Assembly: GCF_012034175.1 (NCBI RefSeq)
Contig: NZ_JAATEJ010000036.1
Span: forward strand, 1 to 64,000
Reading direction: 5' to 3'
Origin: Actinacidiphila epipremni
Lineage (GTDB): Bacteria > Actinomycetota > Actinomycetes > Streptomycetales > Streptomycetaceae
Length of the DNA: 64,000 nucleotides
The translations under genes and the position numbers were made by a program. Position 1 is the first letter of the stretch; each line of letters opens with the position of its first letter. The notes below the pieces were generated by a model. It was given only the letters and a program-made list of their open reading frames with translations. It was not told the DNA's origin and did not search any database. This document shows positions 17,805 to 26,570 of the stretch, in pieces.

Positions 17805-18572
17805 TCAGAGCGCGGTGAGCACGCGCGGGCCCTGCTCGGTGATGGCGATGGTGTGCTCGATGTGCGCCGCGCGGCTGCCGTCGACCGTCCGCAGGGTCCA
17901 GCCGTCCGCGGCCACGTGGTATTCGTCCCGCCCGCCCGACATGAGCATCGGCTCGATCGCGAGGGCGAGGCCGTGCCGGAGCGGGAAGCCGCGGCCGGGG
18001 CGCCCGCGGTTGGGCACGTGCGGGTCCTCGTGCATGCGCCGCCCGATGCCGTGCCCGCCGAAGTCCGCGGGCATTCCGCAGCGGGCGTCCTTGGCGACCC
18101 GGCCGATGGCGTGCGAGATGTCCCCCATCCGGTTCCCGACGACCGCGGCGGCGACCCCGGCGTCCAGCGCCCGCCGGGTCGCTTCGATGAGCTCCCGGTC
18201 GCCCTCGCGCGGCGTCCCCACGGTGAAGCTGACGGCGGCGTCGCCGGTCCAGCCGTCGAGTTCGGCGCCGCAGTCGACGCTCACGAGGTCGCCGTCGCGC
18301 AGGCGGTAGTCGGTGGGGATGCCGTGGACGATCGCGTCGTTGACGGACGTGCAGATCACGGCGGGGAAGGGGGTCGGGGCGAAGGGGGGCCGGTAGCCGA
18401 GGAAGGGTGAGCGGGCTTTTGCCGCGTCGAGTACGGCGCGGGCGGCGTCGTCCAGCTCGCGCAGCGATACGCCGACGGCTGCGGCGTCTTGGGCGGCGGC
18501 GAGTGCGGTGGCCACGACGCGGCCGGCTTCGCGCATCGCGTCGAGGGCGGCGTCTGACTTGATCTCCACCAT
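17805..18572 (-). CDS. map: Methionine aminopeptidase, type I
   Basis: Removes initiator Met from new proteins. The 255-residue type Ia protein shows the expected metal ligands: Asp in DCGAELDGW and GDAAVSF, His in GHGIGRRMHEDP, Glu in AIEPML and in HIEHT. NDAIVHGIP holds the substrate-contacting His. CAGGAGGAGCC precedes the ATG. Streptomyces usually also have a map in the ribosomal protein region, so this is probably a second copy. It stands alone, divergent from an XRE regulator with shared operator-like repeats between, suggesting regulated expression. Confidence 0.93.
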   Translation of the reverse strand: MVEIKSDAALDAMREAGRVVATALAAAQDAAAVGVSLRELDDAARAVLDAAKARSPFLGYRPPFAPTPFPAVICTSVNDAIVHGIPTDYRLRDGDLVSVDCGAELDGWTGDAAVSFTVGTPREGDRELIEATRRALDAGVAAAVVGNRMGDISHAIGRVAKDARCGMPADFGGHGIGRRMHEDPHVPNRGRPGRGFPLRHGLALAIEPMLMSGGRDEYHVAADGWTLRTVDGSRAAHIEHTIAITEQGPRVLTAL

Positions 18573-18603
18573 GGGCGGGGCTCCTCCTGTGCTGCCGATT
18601 CTT

Positions 18604-18634
18604 ATACCGGTATTTGTATCCCGGTATTAGTATC
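18604..18634. promoter_or_regulatory. Tandem operator between map and the XRE regulator
   Basis: Two head-to-tail 14-bp repeats, CCGGTATTTGTATC (18607-18620) and CCGGTATTAGTATC (18621-18634), differ at one base. The first is part of the palindrome ATACCGGTAT (18604-18613). TAGTAT (18629-18634) also fits a -10 box six bases before the ATG of the XRE gene, so a bound protein would block that leaderless promoter. Confidence 0.6.
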
Positions 18635-18640
18635 ACGTCC

Positions 18641-18913
18641 ATGGTTCGCACTCCACTGAGCCCCTGGGAGCGCCGCAGGGGCGAACACTTCGGCGCGCTG
18701 CTGCGGGCGGCGCGCGGGGACCGCAGCATGGTCGAGGTCGCGGCGGCGGCGGGCGTCTCCGTGGAGACGCTCCGCAAGATCGAGACGGGGCGGGCGCCGA
18801 CGCCGGCGTTCTTTACTGTGGCGGCGTTGGGCGCGGCGCTGGGCGTTTCGCTGGATGAGCTGGCTTTGGCGTGCGGGAGGGGGGAGGAAGCGGCGGAGGG
18901 GATGTCGGCGTAG
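18641..18913 (+). CDS. XRE family helix-turn-helix regulator
   Basis: 90 residues, little more than one HTH domain. It reads FGALLRAARGDRSMVEVAAA and VSVETLRKIETGRAPTPAFF, a Cro/CI-type domain with the conserved T-L-R-K-I-E-x-G. The acidic C-terminus (GEEAAEGMSA) is short. Start ATG 18641 chosen because a TAGTAT box ends six bases upstream. It probably represses itself and the divergent map through the tandem repeats between them. Confidence 0.85.
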   Translation: MVRTPLSPWERRRGEHFGALLRAARGDRSMVEVAAAAGVSVETLRKIETGRAPTPAFFTVAALGAALGVSLDELALACGRGEEAAEGMSA

Positions 18914-18970
18914 GTTTTTTTGGGGGGTTGTTACCGGCGTGCGGGGGCGCGTTCTGGTGGTGGGTGGGGT

Positions 18971-19077
18971 GGTCGGGGGCGCTCCGGGGGGTACCTCCTC
19001 GGACTGCGCACCATGACCTCGCTGCGTCTCCGGTGACCTCTTGTCGTGCGCAGTCCTGCGGGGGCACCCCCCGGATC
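18971..19077 (-). repeat. Palindromic repeat, family 1, copy A
   Basis: About 107 bp. On the minus strand it reads GATCCGGGGGGTGCCCCCGC, then GGACTGCGCA, a ~35-base variable loop, TGCGCAGTCC, GAGGAGGTACCCCCCGG. The two arms GGACTGCGCA/TGCGCAGTCC are perfect inverted repeats and CCGGGGGGT pairs with ACCCCCCGG outside. It lies after the XRE gene in a 494-bp gene-free stretch and is inverted relative to copies B and C. Confidence 0.8.
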
Positions 19078-19275
19078 ACCCCCGCCCGTACGTCCGTCGG
19101 CGTCCGCACGCCGGTGGGGGTGGGGGTGAGGGGGAGTACGGCCCTCCCTCAGCCGCTGGTTGACCTCTTGGGGGGCGGGAGTGGTCCGCTCGGGGCGCAA
19201 CTGGCGCTGCCGCGAGGGCCTTCGCTGTCTGTTACGGCGACGGGCAGCCGCCAATGAGACCCGGGAGGGGGTGTG

Positions 19276-19382
19276 GTTCGGGGGGGGTACCCCCGCAGGA
19301 CTGCGCGCGGCGGGACGGGGCCGGACTCGTACTGAGGCATGGTGCGCAGGCCGAGGAGGTGCCCCCCGGGGCGGCCCCGACC
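19276..19382 (+). repeat. Palindromic repeat, family 1, copy B
   Basis: Same order as copy C on the plus strand: GGGGTACCCCCGCAGGACTG, a loop containing GCCGGACTCGTAC, then GCGCAGG and CCGAGGAGGTGCCCCCCGG. It ends 25 bases before the stop codon of the sigma/BACON-like gene. The loop differs from copy A, while the arms are conserved. Confidence 0.78.
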
Positions 19383-19407
19383 CCGTGCGCATGGAGGGTG
19401 TTGCGCT

Positions 19408-20898
19408 TCAGGGGGTGGGTTCCGTGGGGGTGGGGGAGTCGGTCGGTGGGGCGGAGGACGTCGGGGGGTCCGTTGTGGGTGGGGGGGTTGTCGGGGGAGC
19501 CGAGGTGGGGGGCTCCGTCGTCGGCGGAGGGGATGTGGGTGGGGGGGCGGAGCGGCGGGTGGTGCCGTGGAGGATGACCGTCGCGTTGGAGGGGGTGAAG
19601 GCGACGGTCGCCGTCCAGCGGCCGTGGGGGGTGAGGGAGCGCAGGACGGTGATGGTGACCGTCGTGGACTCGCCGGGGTGGAGGACGCCCGAGGTGGCGG
19701 AGAGGCGGAGCCAGCGGGCCGAGGGGGTCGCGGACCAGTGGACGTCGCCCGTGCCGGAGGCCGTGAGGGTCACGAGGGTGCGCCCGCCGGACGGGGTGGC
19801 GGTGACCGTGAGGTAGCCGGCGCCCGGCGCGGGGGACGGGGAGTCCGCCGGGGTGACCGTCACGGCCGTGACGTCAGGGTCCGAGGTGGTGGGGCCGGAG
19901 GCGGGCGCCGAGGGGCGGACCGCGCCGGCCTTCTCGTACGGCAGCCCCGCCACGTCCGGCACGCCCGCCGCCGCCCGCCCGCCGCCGGAACCCTGCGCGT
20001 CGTCGCCGCCGAGCGGTGTCGCACGGTACGCCGCCCAGATCGCCAGCACCGGCGCGGCCACCACCGCCGCCACGACCGTCGACGTCACCGCCCGGTGCCG
20101 CAACTGCGCCCGCCGCGCCGCCTGGTCCCGCAGGTCCCGCGGAAATCCGCGCCGGTCGAACCGCGGTGTCGCCTCCCGGTTGCGCCCCGCCCCGCTCTCC
20201 ATCGCGTGCAGCAGCGCCGCGCACGCCGCCGCCCGCGGCGCCTCGATGAGCGCGAGCACCGCCGTCGCGTCGGCCGACCCGGGCCACGCCTCCGCCGCGA
20301 CCGCCCGCTCCGCCGTACGCCGGCACACCGTGCACTCGTCGACATGCCGCACCAGCTCGTCCCGCAGCGCCGGCCCGAGCAACACCCGGTTGTCCCCGGC
20401 GAGTTGCGCGAGCGCCGCGCACTGCCCGGAGTCCACGACCGCCAACGCCGCCCGTGTCCGCTCCACTTCGCATGCCGCCCGCGCCAACAGCCCCCGTGCG
20501 GCGTCCGTTTCCAGCCCGAGCACCGCCGCGACCTCATGCGGCGCGAGCTGGTGCCGTACGGCCAACTCCAGCGCCTCGCGCTGCTCCGGCGTCGTCCCGG
20601 CCGCCTCCGGCCAAGCCAGCGCGGCCAGTTGCGCCCCGCGCTGGGCCGCCACGTCCGCCGCGGCCCGCACCGGCGCGACCGGCCGCCCCGCGGCCAACCG
20701 CCGCAGGCAGCACCACCGCGCGAGCGCGTACAGCCACGGCCGCCGCAACGCCGGGTCCCGCAACCGGGCCCGCTGCCGCTCCGCCAGCGCCAGCACCTCG
20801 CCGAGCGCCCCGGACGCGGCGTCGTGCTCGCACAGCACCGACAGGCAGTACGTGTACAGGCCGTCCAGATACGGCTCGTAATGCCCGGGCGGCACCAT
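19408..20898 (-). CDS. Membrane protein: sigma-like, zinc anti-sigma and BACON-like fusion
   Basis: 496 residues with a striking order. Residues 5-65 resemble ECF sigma region 2, 100-155 resemble region 4 (TTPEQREALELAVRHQLAPH). HVDECTVC at 185-192 is the H-x3-C-x2-C zinc motif of anti-sigma factors. A membrane span follows (271-291), then an outside BACON-like beta domain (SATPSARWLRLSATSGVLH) and a Pro/Thr/Ser tail of about 50 residues. It may sense the envelope and bind RNA polymerase or a partner. The start at ATG 20898 has AGGGGA nine bases upstream; an in-frame repeat-rich extension runs to 21294. Function inferred, not known. Confidence 0.8.
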   Translation of the reverse strand: MVPPGHYEPYLDGLYTYCLSVLCEHDAASGALGEVLALAERQRARLRDPALRRPWLYALARWCCLRRLAAGRPVAPVRAAADVAAQRGAQLAALAWPEAAGTTPEQREALELAVRHQLAPHEVAAVLGLETDAARGLLARAACEVERTRAALAVVDSGQCAALAQLAGDNRVLLGPALRDELVRHVDECTVCRRTAERAVAAEAWPGSADATAVLALIEAPRAAACAALLHAMESGAGRNREATPRFDRRGFPRDLRDQAARRAQLRHRAVTSTVVAAVVAAPVLAIWAAYRATPLGGDDAQGSGGGRAAAGVPDVAGLPYEKAGAVRPSAPASGPTTSDPDVTAVTVTPADSPSPAPGAGYLTVTATPSGGRTLVTLTASGTGDVHWSATPSARWLRLSATSGVLHPGESTTVTITVLRSLTPHGRWTATVAFTPSNATVILHGTTRRSAPPPTSPPPTTEPPTSAPPTTPPPTTDPPTSSAPPTDSPTPTEPTP

Positions 20899-21048
20899 CG
20901 GCAACGTCCCCTGCGGCCGAGCCACCCCACCCGCCCGCTCCCGCCCACCCCGATGCCGCGCACCGGCCTCCCGCGCCGCACCCCGCCCAACCGCCGCCCC
21001 GGCCCGCGGCCTTCGATGCGCACCGGTCGCCTGCGTCACAGGTGCGGC

Positions 21049-21270
21049 CTGCCTCCCGGCAGGGGGCACGGCTGCGGACGCCACTTGCCTCCCGGCAGCG
21101 GACACCGGTGCGGACGCCGCCTCCCTAGCGGCAGCGGACACCGGTGCGGGCGCCGCCTGCCAACCGGCACCGGACGCGGGTGCGGACGCCACTTGCCTCC
21201 CGGCAGGGGGCACGGCGGCGGACGCGGGTGCGGATGCCGCCTGCCAACCGGCAGCGGGCGCGGGTGCGGG
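21049..21270. repeat. Six degenerate ~36-bp tandem repeats
   Basis: Units begin near 21049, 21084, 21121, 21157, 21192 and 21241. Each has a CTGCCTCCCGGCAG- or CTGCCAACCGGCA-like start and a GGTGCGGACGCC-like end. Minus-strand reading in frame with the sigma/BACON-like gene gives Ala/Pro/Ser repeats such as AGRQVASAPAS and AGWQAASAPAS. They are either an N-terminal extension of that protein (start at 21294) or its 5' non-coding region. Confidence 0.7.
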
Positions 21271-21538
21271 GGTGGGGGTCTCCTGCCTGCTCATCACCGG
21301 CTGACGGTAGGCCCGCAAGCCACCCCTCTTCAGCCGTCCCCGCTGCCATTAACCCGTATGGGTAACCTTGCCCCCCAAAAAGCACCCCCTCCACCATTCG
21401 TACGAGTGAATCCCCCCGTCACCCGTGACCCCCACCCCCACTCCCCCGCCTACCAACCCCTCAAAGGTTGGCCAGGAGCTGACCGCCGAGACCTCCCCCC
21501 CCGAACGGAAAGCCGCCGGCGGACGGGCGGGAGGGGGT

Positions 21539-21643
21539 GATCCGGGGGGTGCCCCCGCAGGACTGCGCAGGCAAGAGGTTGCCGGACTCGTACGGAGTTG
21601 ATGTGCGCAGTCCGAGGAGGTACCCCCCGGAGCGCCCCCGACC
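21539..21643 (+). repeat. Palindromic repeat, family 1, copy C
   Basis: CCGGGGGGT (21542-21550) pairs with ACCCCCCGG (21622-21630); GGACTGCGCA (21560-21569) pairs with TGCGCAGTCC (21604-21613); the 34-base loop contains GCCGGACTCGTAC as in copy B. It lies between the sigma/BACON-like gene and radA. B and C are direct repeats flanking the sigma/BACON-like gene. Confidence 0.8.
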
Positions 21644-21703
21644 ACCCCACCCCCCACCCAGAAGGCGCCCCCCACAAAAGAGCCCCCTGTCACACCCGCC
21701 CGC

Positions 21704-21716
21704 TACCGTTGCGCGC
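21704..21716 (+). promoter_or_regulatory. Leaderless -10 box of radA
   Basis: TACCGT (21704-21709) is a TAnnnT box seven bases before the ATG of radA at 21717, and no ribosome binding site is present. This is the usual spacing for a Streptomyces leaderless message. No clear -35 box is seen. Confidence 0.55.
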
Positions 21717-23183
21717 ATGGCCACCCGCAAGCCCGCCGCTAAAGACCGCCCCGCGTACCGCTGCACCGAATGCGGCTGGACGACAGTCAAATGGCTCGGC
21801 CGCTGCGGCGAATGCCAGGCCTGGGGCACCGTCGAGGAGTACGGCGGCGCCCCCGCCGTACGCACCACCGCTCCCGGCAGGGTCACCGCGCCGGCCAAGC
21901 CCATCGGCCAGGTCGACGGCCGCCAGGCCACCGCCCGCTCCACCGGCGTCCCCGAGCTCGACCGGGTGCTCGGCGGCGGCCTCGTCCCCGGCGCCGTGGT
22001 GCTGCTCGCCGGCGAGCCCGGCGTCGGCAAGTCCACCCTCCTGCTGGACGTCGCCGCCAAGGCGTCGAGCGAGCGCAGCCCCGTGCTGTACGTCACCGGC
22101 GAGGAGTCCGCCTCGCAGGTGCGGCTGCGCGCCGACCGGATCGGCGCCCTCGCCGACCACCTCTACCTCGCCGCCGAAACCGACCTCTCCGCCGTCCTCG
22201 GCCACCTCGACGACGTCAAGCCCGGCCTCCTCGTGCTGGACTCCGTCCAGACCGTGGCCTCCCCGGAGATCGACGGCGCCCCGGGCGGCGTCGCGCAGAT
22301 CCGCGAGGTCGCCGGCGCGCTGATCAGGGCGTCGAAGGAGCGCGGCATGGCGACGCTGCTGGTGGGGCACGTCACCAAGGACGGCACGATCGCCGGCCCC
22401 CGCCTCCTGGAACACCTCGTGGACGTCGTGCTGAGCTTCGAGGGCGACCGGCACGCCCGCCTGCGCCTGATCCGCGGCGTCAAGAACCGCTTCGGCGCGA
22501 CGGACGAGGTCGGCTGCTTCGAGCTGCACGACGAGGGCATCACCGGACTCGCCGACCCCTCGGGCCTGTTCCTGACCCGACGCGACGAGCCGGTGCCGGG
22601 CACGTGCCTGACGGTCACCCTCGAAGGCAAGCGCCCGCTCGTCGCGGAGGTGCAGGCGCTCACCGTGGACACCCAGATCCCCTCGCCCCGCCGTACGACC
22701 TCGGGCCTGGAGAACTCCCGGGTGTCGATGATGCTCGCCGTGCTCGAACAGCGCGGCAGGATCAAGGCGATCGGCAAGCAGGACATCTACACCGCGACGG
22801 TCGGCGGCGTGAAGCTCACCGAGCCGGCCGCGGACCTCGCGGTGGCCCTCGCGCTGGCCAGCGCCGCGATCGACACGCCCCTCCCGAAGAACCTCGTGGC
22901 GATCGGCGAGGTGGGCCTGGCCGGCGAGGTGCGCCGGGTCACCGGAGTGCAGCGCCGGCTGTCGGAGGCGGCCCGGCTCGGCTTCACGCACGCGCTGGTC
23001 CCGGCGGATCCGGGCAAGGTCCCGCCGGGGATGCGGGTGATCGAGGTCTCGGACATAGGCGACGCCCTGCGCGCCCTCCCGGCCCGCACCCCCAGGCGCA
23101 CGGAGGGCAACCGGGCGGGGAGCAGCCGCCAGGGCGGCAACCGCCCGGAGGGCGACCGGCGCGGGGCCGAGCAGCAGCTCTGA
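21717..23183 (+). CDS. radA: DNA repair protein RadA
   Basis: RecA-related ATPase that promotes branch migration and processing of recombination intermediates. 488 residues. An N-terminal zinc finger (CTECGW ... CGECQAWG) is followed by Walker A GEPGVGKST, Walker B LLVLDSVQ, the family motif KNRFG, and a Lon-like C-terminal domain. Length normal. A Gly/Arg-rich tail of about 30 residues ends the protein. disA follows after 81 bp; radA-disA linkage is common in Gram-positives, and RadA is known to inhibit DisA in Bacillus. Confidence 0.96.
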   Translation: MATRKPAAKDRPAYRCTECGWTTVKWLGRCGECQAWGTVEEYGGAPAVRTTAPGRVTAPAKPIGQVDGRQATARSTGVPELDRVLGGGLVPGAVVLLAGEPGVGKSTLLLDVAAKASSERSPVLYVTGEESASQVRLRADRIGALADHLYLAAETDLSAVLGHLDDVKPGLLVLDSVQTVASPEIDGAPGGVAQIREVAGALIRASKERGMATLLVGHVTKDGTIAGPRLLEHLVDVVLSFEGDRHARLRLIRGVKNRFGATDEVGCFELHDEGITGLADPSGLFLTRRDEPVPGTCLTVTLEGKRPLVAEVQALTVDTQIPSPRRTTSGLENSRVSMMLAVLEQRGRIKAIGKQDIYTATVGGVKLTEPAADLAVALALASAAIDTPLPKNLVAIGEVGLAGEVRRVTGVQRRLSEAARLGFTHALVPADPGKVPPGMRVIEVSDIGDALRALPARTPRRTEGNRAGSSRQGGNRPEGDRRGAEQQL

Positions 23184-23264
23184 CAGGGGCGTACGCCGGT
23201 GATCGGCGGCTCGCGGCGCGGACGACGTAAACTCACTCCAAACCGCACCGACCGGAGGAACGCA

Positions 23265-24419
23265 GTGGCAGCCAACGACCGGGCAGGATCCGCCCCGGCC
23301 CGCAAGGCAGCGGCGGACTCCGCCGGCAGGTCCGGCGGTGGAGCGGACGGCGGCGGGCTGATGCGCGCGTCGCTGAGTGCCGTGGCACCGGGTACGGGCC
23401 TGCGCGACGGCCTGGAGCGCATCGTGCGCGGCAACACCGGCGGCCTGATCGTGCTCGGCATGGACAAGACGGTGGAGTCGCTGTGCACCGGCGGCTTCGT
23501 GCTGGACGTGGAGTTCACCCCGACGCGGCTGCGCGAGCTGTGCAAGCTGGACGGCGCGCTGATCCTGGACAAGGACATCACCAAGATCCTGCGCGCCGGC
23601 GTGCAGTTGGTGCCGGACCCGGCGATCCCGACCGAGGAGACCGGCACCCGGCACCGCACCGCGGACCGGGTGAGCAAGCAGGTCAACTTCCCTGTCGTGT
23701 CGGTGAGTCAGTCGATGCGGGTGATCGCGCTGTACGTGGACGGCCAGCGCCGCGTGCTGGAGGACTCCGCGGCGATCCTGTCCCGGGCGAACCAGGCGCT
23801 GGCGACGCTGGAGCGCTACAAGCTGCGCCTGGACGAAGTCGCGGGCACCCTCTCGGCGTTGGAGATCGAGGACCTGGTCACGGTGCGGGACGTCACGTCG
23901 GTGGCGCAGCGCCTGGAGATGGTCCGCCGGATCGCCACCGAAATCGCCGAGTACGTGGTGGAGTTGGGCACCGACGGCCGGCTGCTGACGCTGCAGCTCG
24001 ACGAGTTGATCGCCGGCGTGGAGCCGGAGCGCGAACTGGTCGCGCACGACTACGTGCCCGAGCCGACCGCCAAGCGCAGCCGCACGGTCGCCGAGGCGCT
24101 GGCCGAGCTGGACGCGCTGCCGCAGAGCGAGCTCATCGAACTGACCACGGTGGCCCGGGCGTTGGGCTACACCGGCTCCCCCGAATCGCTGGACTCCGCG
24201 GTCTCGCCGCGCGGTTACCGGCTGCTGGCGAAGGTGCCGCGGCTGCCGAACGCGGTGATAGAGCGGCTGGTGGAGCACTTCGGCGGGCTGCAGAAGCTGC
24301 TCGCGGCCAGCGTGGACGACCTCCAGGCCGTCGAGGGCGTCGGCGAGGCCCGCGCCCGCTCCGTCCGCGAGGGCCTGTCCCGGCTGGCGGAGTCCTCCAT
24401 CCTGGAGCGGTACGTCTAG
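23265..24419 (+). CDS. disA: DNA integrity scanning protein, diadenylate cyclase
   Basis: Makes c-di-AMP from two ATP and scans DNA for lesions. 384 residues. The diadenylate cyclase domain contains the catalytic DGA ([10 protein letters not shown]) and RHR (GTRHRTADR) motifs. A helical linker and a C-terminal helix-hairpin-helix ([16 protein letters not shown]) complete the normal order. Start GTG 23265 behind GGAGGAA (23253-23259). The first ~30 residues are a flexible Ala/Gly-rich extension seen in other actinobacterial DisA. Confidence 0.96.
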   Translation: MAANDRAGSAPARKAAADSAGRSGGGADGGGLMRASLSAVAPGTGLRDGLERIVRGNTGGLIVLGMDKTVESLCTGGFVLDVEFTPTRLRELCKLDGALILDKDITKILRAGVQLVPDPAIPTEETGTRHRTADRVSKQVNFPVVSVSQSMRVIALYVDGQRRVLEDSAAILSRANQALATLERYKLRLDEVAGTLSALEIEDLVTVRDVTSVAQRLEMVRRIATEIAEYVVELGTDGRLLTLQLDELIAGVEPERELVAHDYVPEPTAKRSRTVAEALAELDALPQSELIELTTVARALGYTGSPESLDSAVSPRGYRLLAKVPRLPNAVIERLVEHFGGLQKLLAASVDDLQAVEGVGEARARSVREGLSRLAESSILERYV

Positions 24420-24508
24420 CGGTACGTCCAGCGGTCCCTACCGCCCGACGCCCAGCCCCCTACACGTACGCACCCGGCCGCGTATCCGGCCGCGCGCCCG
24501 GCCCCCGC

Positions 24509-25441
24509 TCAGTCCTGCGACAGCCGGAAGGGCACGCTCTTCGTCCCGTACCCGGCGAGCGAGACCTGGGCCAGGTAGTTGCCGTAGCCGGCCGGGGTGT
24601 TCCTGGGCGAACCGCACTGCGGGGAGCTGGTCTTGGCGCTCCAGTTCAGGGTGTACGTGGTCGAGCCGTGCGCCGGCACCTGGAGCAGGTACGGCGAGGC
24701 GTTCGCCGGGCAGTCGTTCGACGCCCAGACGTGGCTGCCCTCGGGGTTCTTGGTGACGGTGAAGACCGCGCTGCGCGGGCCGAAGTCCAGCTTGCAGGTG
24801 ACCGAGCCGCTGTTGGTGGCGCGCAGCCGCAGGACCGGCGTCTGGCCGTCGGCGTACGTGTTCTGGTCGCTGGTCAGCGCCAGCGACACCGTGCCGGGCG
24901 AGCAGTTGGGCAGCGTGGAGCCGGCCGGGACCTGGTCACCGCTCGGGCCGCTGCCCGCGGAGGTACCGGCGCCGCCGGAGCCGGACGTGCCCGTACCGGC
25001 GGACGTACCCGACGACGTACCGCCGTCGGAACCGGAGCCGGCCGTGGCGCCGGAGTCGTCGCCCGCGGTGGAGCCGGCCGTGGAGCCCGCGGTGTCGCCG
25101 GCCGCGGAGCCCGCGGTGTCGCCGGCCGCGGAGCCCGTGTCGCCGGCCGAAGTGCCGTCGCCCGTACCGCCGTCGGAGTCGGAGGGGGCGGTGTCGCGGC
25201 CCCCGGGGCGCCCGCTGATGTGGGTGCCCGAGGGGGTCGGGCCGGCGGTGATCGTGCCGATCGGGGTGTGCGAACCGGTCGGCCCCGAGGCCCCGTTGCC
25301 GTGGCCGCCACCTCCGCTGCCCCGGGTGACGGCCCAGATCACCAGTGCGGCGATCACCAGGACCAGGGCGGACGCGACGACACGCCGGCGCCAGTAGATG
25401 GACGACGGCAGAGGTCCGACGGGATTGCGCAACGAGCCCAC
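24509..25441 (-). CDS. Membrane-anchored extracellular protein, function unknown
   Basis: 310 residues. A short cytoplasmic N-terminus, one membrane span (about residues 20-38, VVASALVLVIAALVIWAV), then a long Gly/Ser/Thr linker (40-175) with repeats of GDTAGS/GDTGSA. The C-terminal ~135 residues form a compact beta-rich domain with four cysteines (LPNCSPG, VTCKLDFG, NDCPAN, SPQCGSP), probably disulfide-bonded outside the cell. The pattern recalls DUF4232-type Streptomyces surface proteins. It converges with disA and is divergent from mutY. Confidence 0.75.
   Translation of the reverse strand: MGSLRNPVGPLPSSIYWRRRVVASALVLVIAALVIWAVTRGSGGGGHGNGASGPTGSHTPIGTITAGPTPSGTHISGRPGGRDTAPSDSDGGTGDGTSAGDTGSAAGDTAGSAAGDTAGSTAGSTAGDDSGATAGSGSDGGTSSGTSAGTGTSGSGGAGTSAGSGPSGDQVPAGSTLPNCSPGTVSLALTSDQNTYADGQTPVLRLRATNSGSVTCKLDFGPRSAVFTVTKNPEGSHVWASNDCPANASPYLLQVPAHGSTTYTLNWSAKTSSPQCGSPRNTPAGYGNYLAQVSLAGYGTKSVPFRLSQD
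25082..25148. repeat. 24-bp tandem repeats in the linker coding region
   Basis: Two perfect copies of a 24-bp unit (25082-25105 and 25106-25129; begins GGAGCCCGCGGTGTCGCCGG) and a shortened third copy to 25148. They encode the repeated linker peptide and may vary in number between strains by slippage. Confidence 0.7.
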
Positions 25442-25571
25442 ACCCGAACTCTAGGGGAGATCACCCGTGTGCCGTCGCAACACCCGCCGCTCGGTGTGCG
25501 CTCTTTGCCGATGATCACGTTTACGTTCACGCGTGATCGCTGTCAGTGGCATGTGCGAGGATCGCGATGCC

Positions 25572-26570
25572 ATGAGCACAGACCTCCACGACGCCCCCGA
25601 GCCCATCCGTTCCGCTACGTCCGCCCGGTCCGCGGCTTCCGCCGCGCGGTCCGCCGCCGATCCCGCCGCCCCGCCGCCGCCCGGGCTCACGCCCGCGGCC
25701 GTGGCGACCCTGCACGAGCTGGTCATCGACTGGTTCGACGCCCACGCCCGCGACCTGCCCTGGCGCCGCCCCGACGCGGGCGCCTGGTCGGTGATGGTCA
25801 GCGAGTTCATGCTCCAGCAGACCCCGGTGGCCCGCGTGCTGCCGGTGCACGCGGAGTGGCTGGCCCGCTGGCCGCGCCCGGCGGACCTGGCCGCCGAGTC
25901 GCCCGGCGAGGCGGTACGGGCGTGGGGCCGGCTCGGCTATCCGCGCCGGGCACTGCGGCTGCACGCCGCGGCGGGCGCGATAGCGCACCGGCACGGCGGC
26001 GAAGTGCCGGGCTCGCACGCGGAGTTGCTGGCGCTGCCGGGCGTCGGGGAGTACACCGCGGCGGCGGTCGCGTCGTTCGCGTACGGGCGGCGGCACATCG
26101 TGCTGGACACGAACGTACGGCGGGTCTTCGCCCGGGTCGTGGGCGGCGTCGAGCACCCGCCGAACGCGACGACGGCGGCGGAGCGGCGTACCGCCGAGGG
26201 CCTGCTGCCCGCCGACGAGGCGACGGCGGCGCGCTGGGCGGCGGCCACGATGGAGCTGGGCGCGCTGGTGTGCACGGCCAGGTCGCCGCAGTGCGGGCGC
26301 TGCCCGGTGGCGGCGCTGTGCGCCTGGCGGCTGGCCGGCAGCCCGCCGCACGCCGGCCCGCCGCGCCGCGGCCAGTCGTACGCCGGCACCGACCGCCAGG
26401 TGCGCGGCCGGCTGCTCGCGGTGCTGCGCGCCTCGCGCGAGCCGGTCCCGCAGGCCGCGCTGGACGCGGTGTGGCACGAGCCGGTGCAGCGCGCCCGCGC
26501 CCTCGACGGCCTGGTCGAGGACGGCCTCGTCGAACCGCTCGCCGACGGCGTCTACCGCCTCCCCCACTGA
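25572..26570 (+). CDS. mutY: A/G-specific adenine glycosylase
   Basis: Removes adenine paired with 8-oxoguanine. 332 residues. The catalytic Glu lies in SEFMLQQTPVARV, the helix-hairpin-helix is LPGVGEYTAAAVASF, and the catalytic Asp is in VLDTNVRR. The iron-sulfur ligands C-x6-C-x2-C-x5-C are in CTARSPQCGRCPVAALC. There is no C-terminal NUDIX-like domain, as is normal in actinobacterial MutY. The first ~45 residues are Ala/Ser/Pro-rich. Start ATG 25572; an inverted repeat GATCACG/CGTGATC (25513-25538) lies in the divergent promoter region. Confidence 0.94.
   Translation: MSTDLHDAPEPIRSATSARSAASAARSAADPAAPPPPGLTPAAVATLHELVIDWFDAHARDLPWRRPDAGAWSVMVSEFMLQQTPVARVLPVHAEWLARWPRPADLAAESPGEAVRAWGRLGYPRRALRLHAAAGAIAHRHGGEVPGSHAELLALPGVGEYTAAAVASFAYGRRHIVLDTNVRRVFARVVGGVEHPPNATTAAERRTAEGLLPADEATAARWAAATMELGALVCTARSPQCGRCPVAALCAWRLAGSPPHAGPPRRGQSYAGTDRQVRGRLLAVLRASREPVPQAALDAVWHEPVQRARALDGLVEDGLVEPLADGVYRLPH

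Noticed and set aside
18971-21643. Insertion sequence or composite transposon made by repeats A-C
   Set aside because: No transposase gene lies between or near the copies and no target-site duplication is evident.
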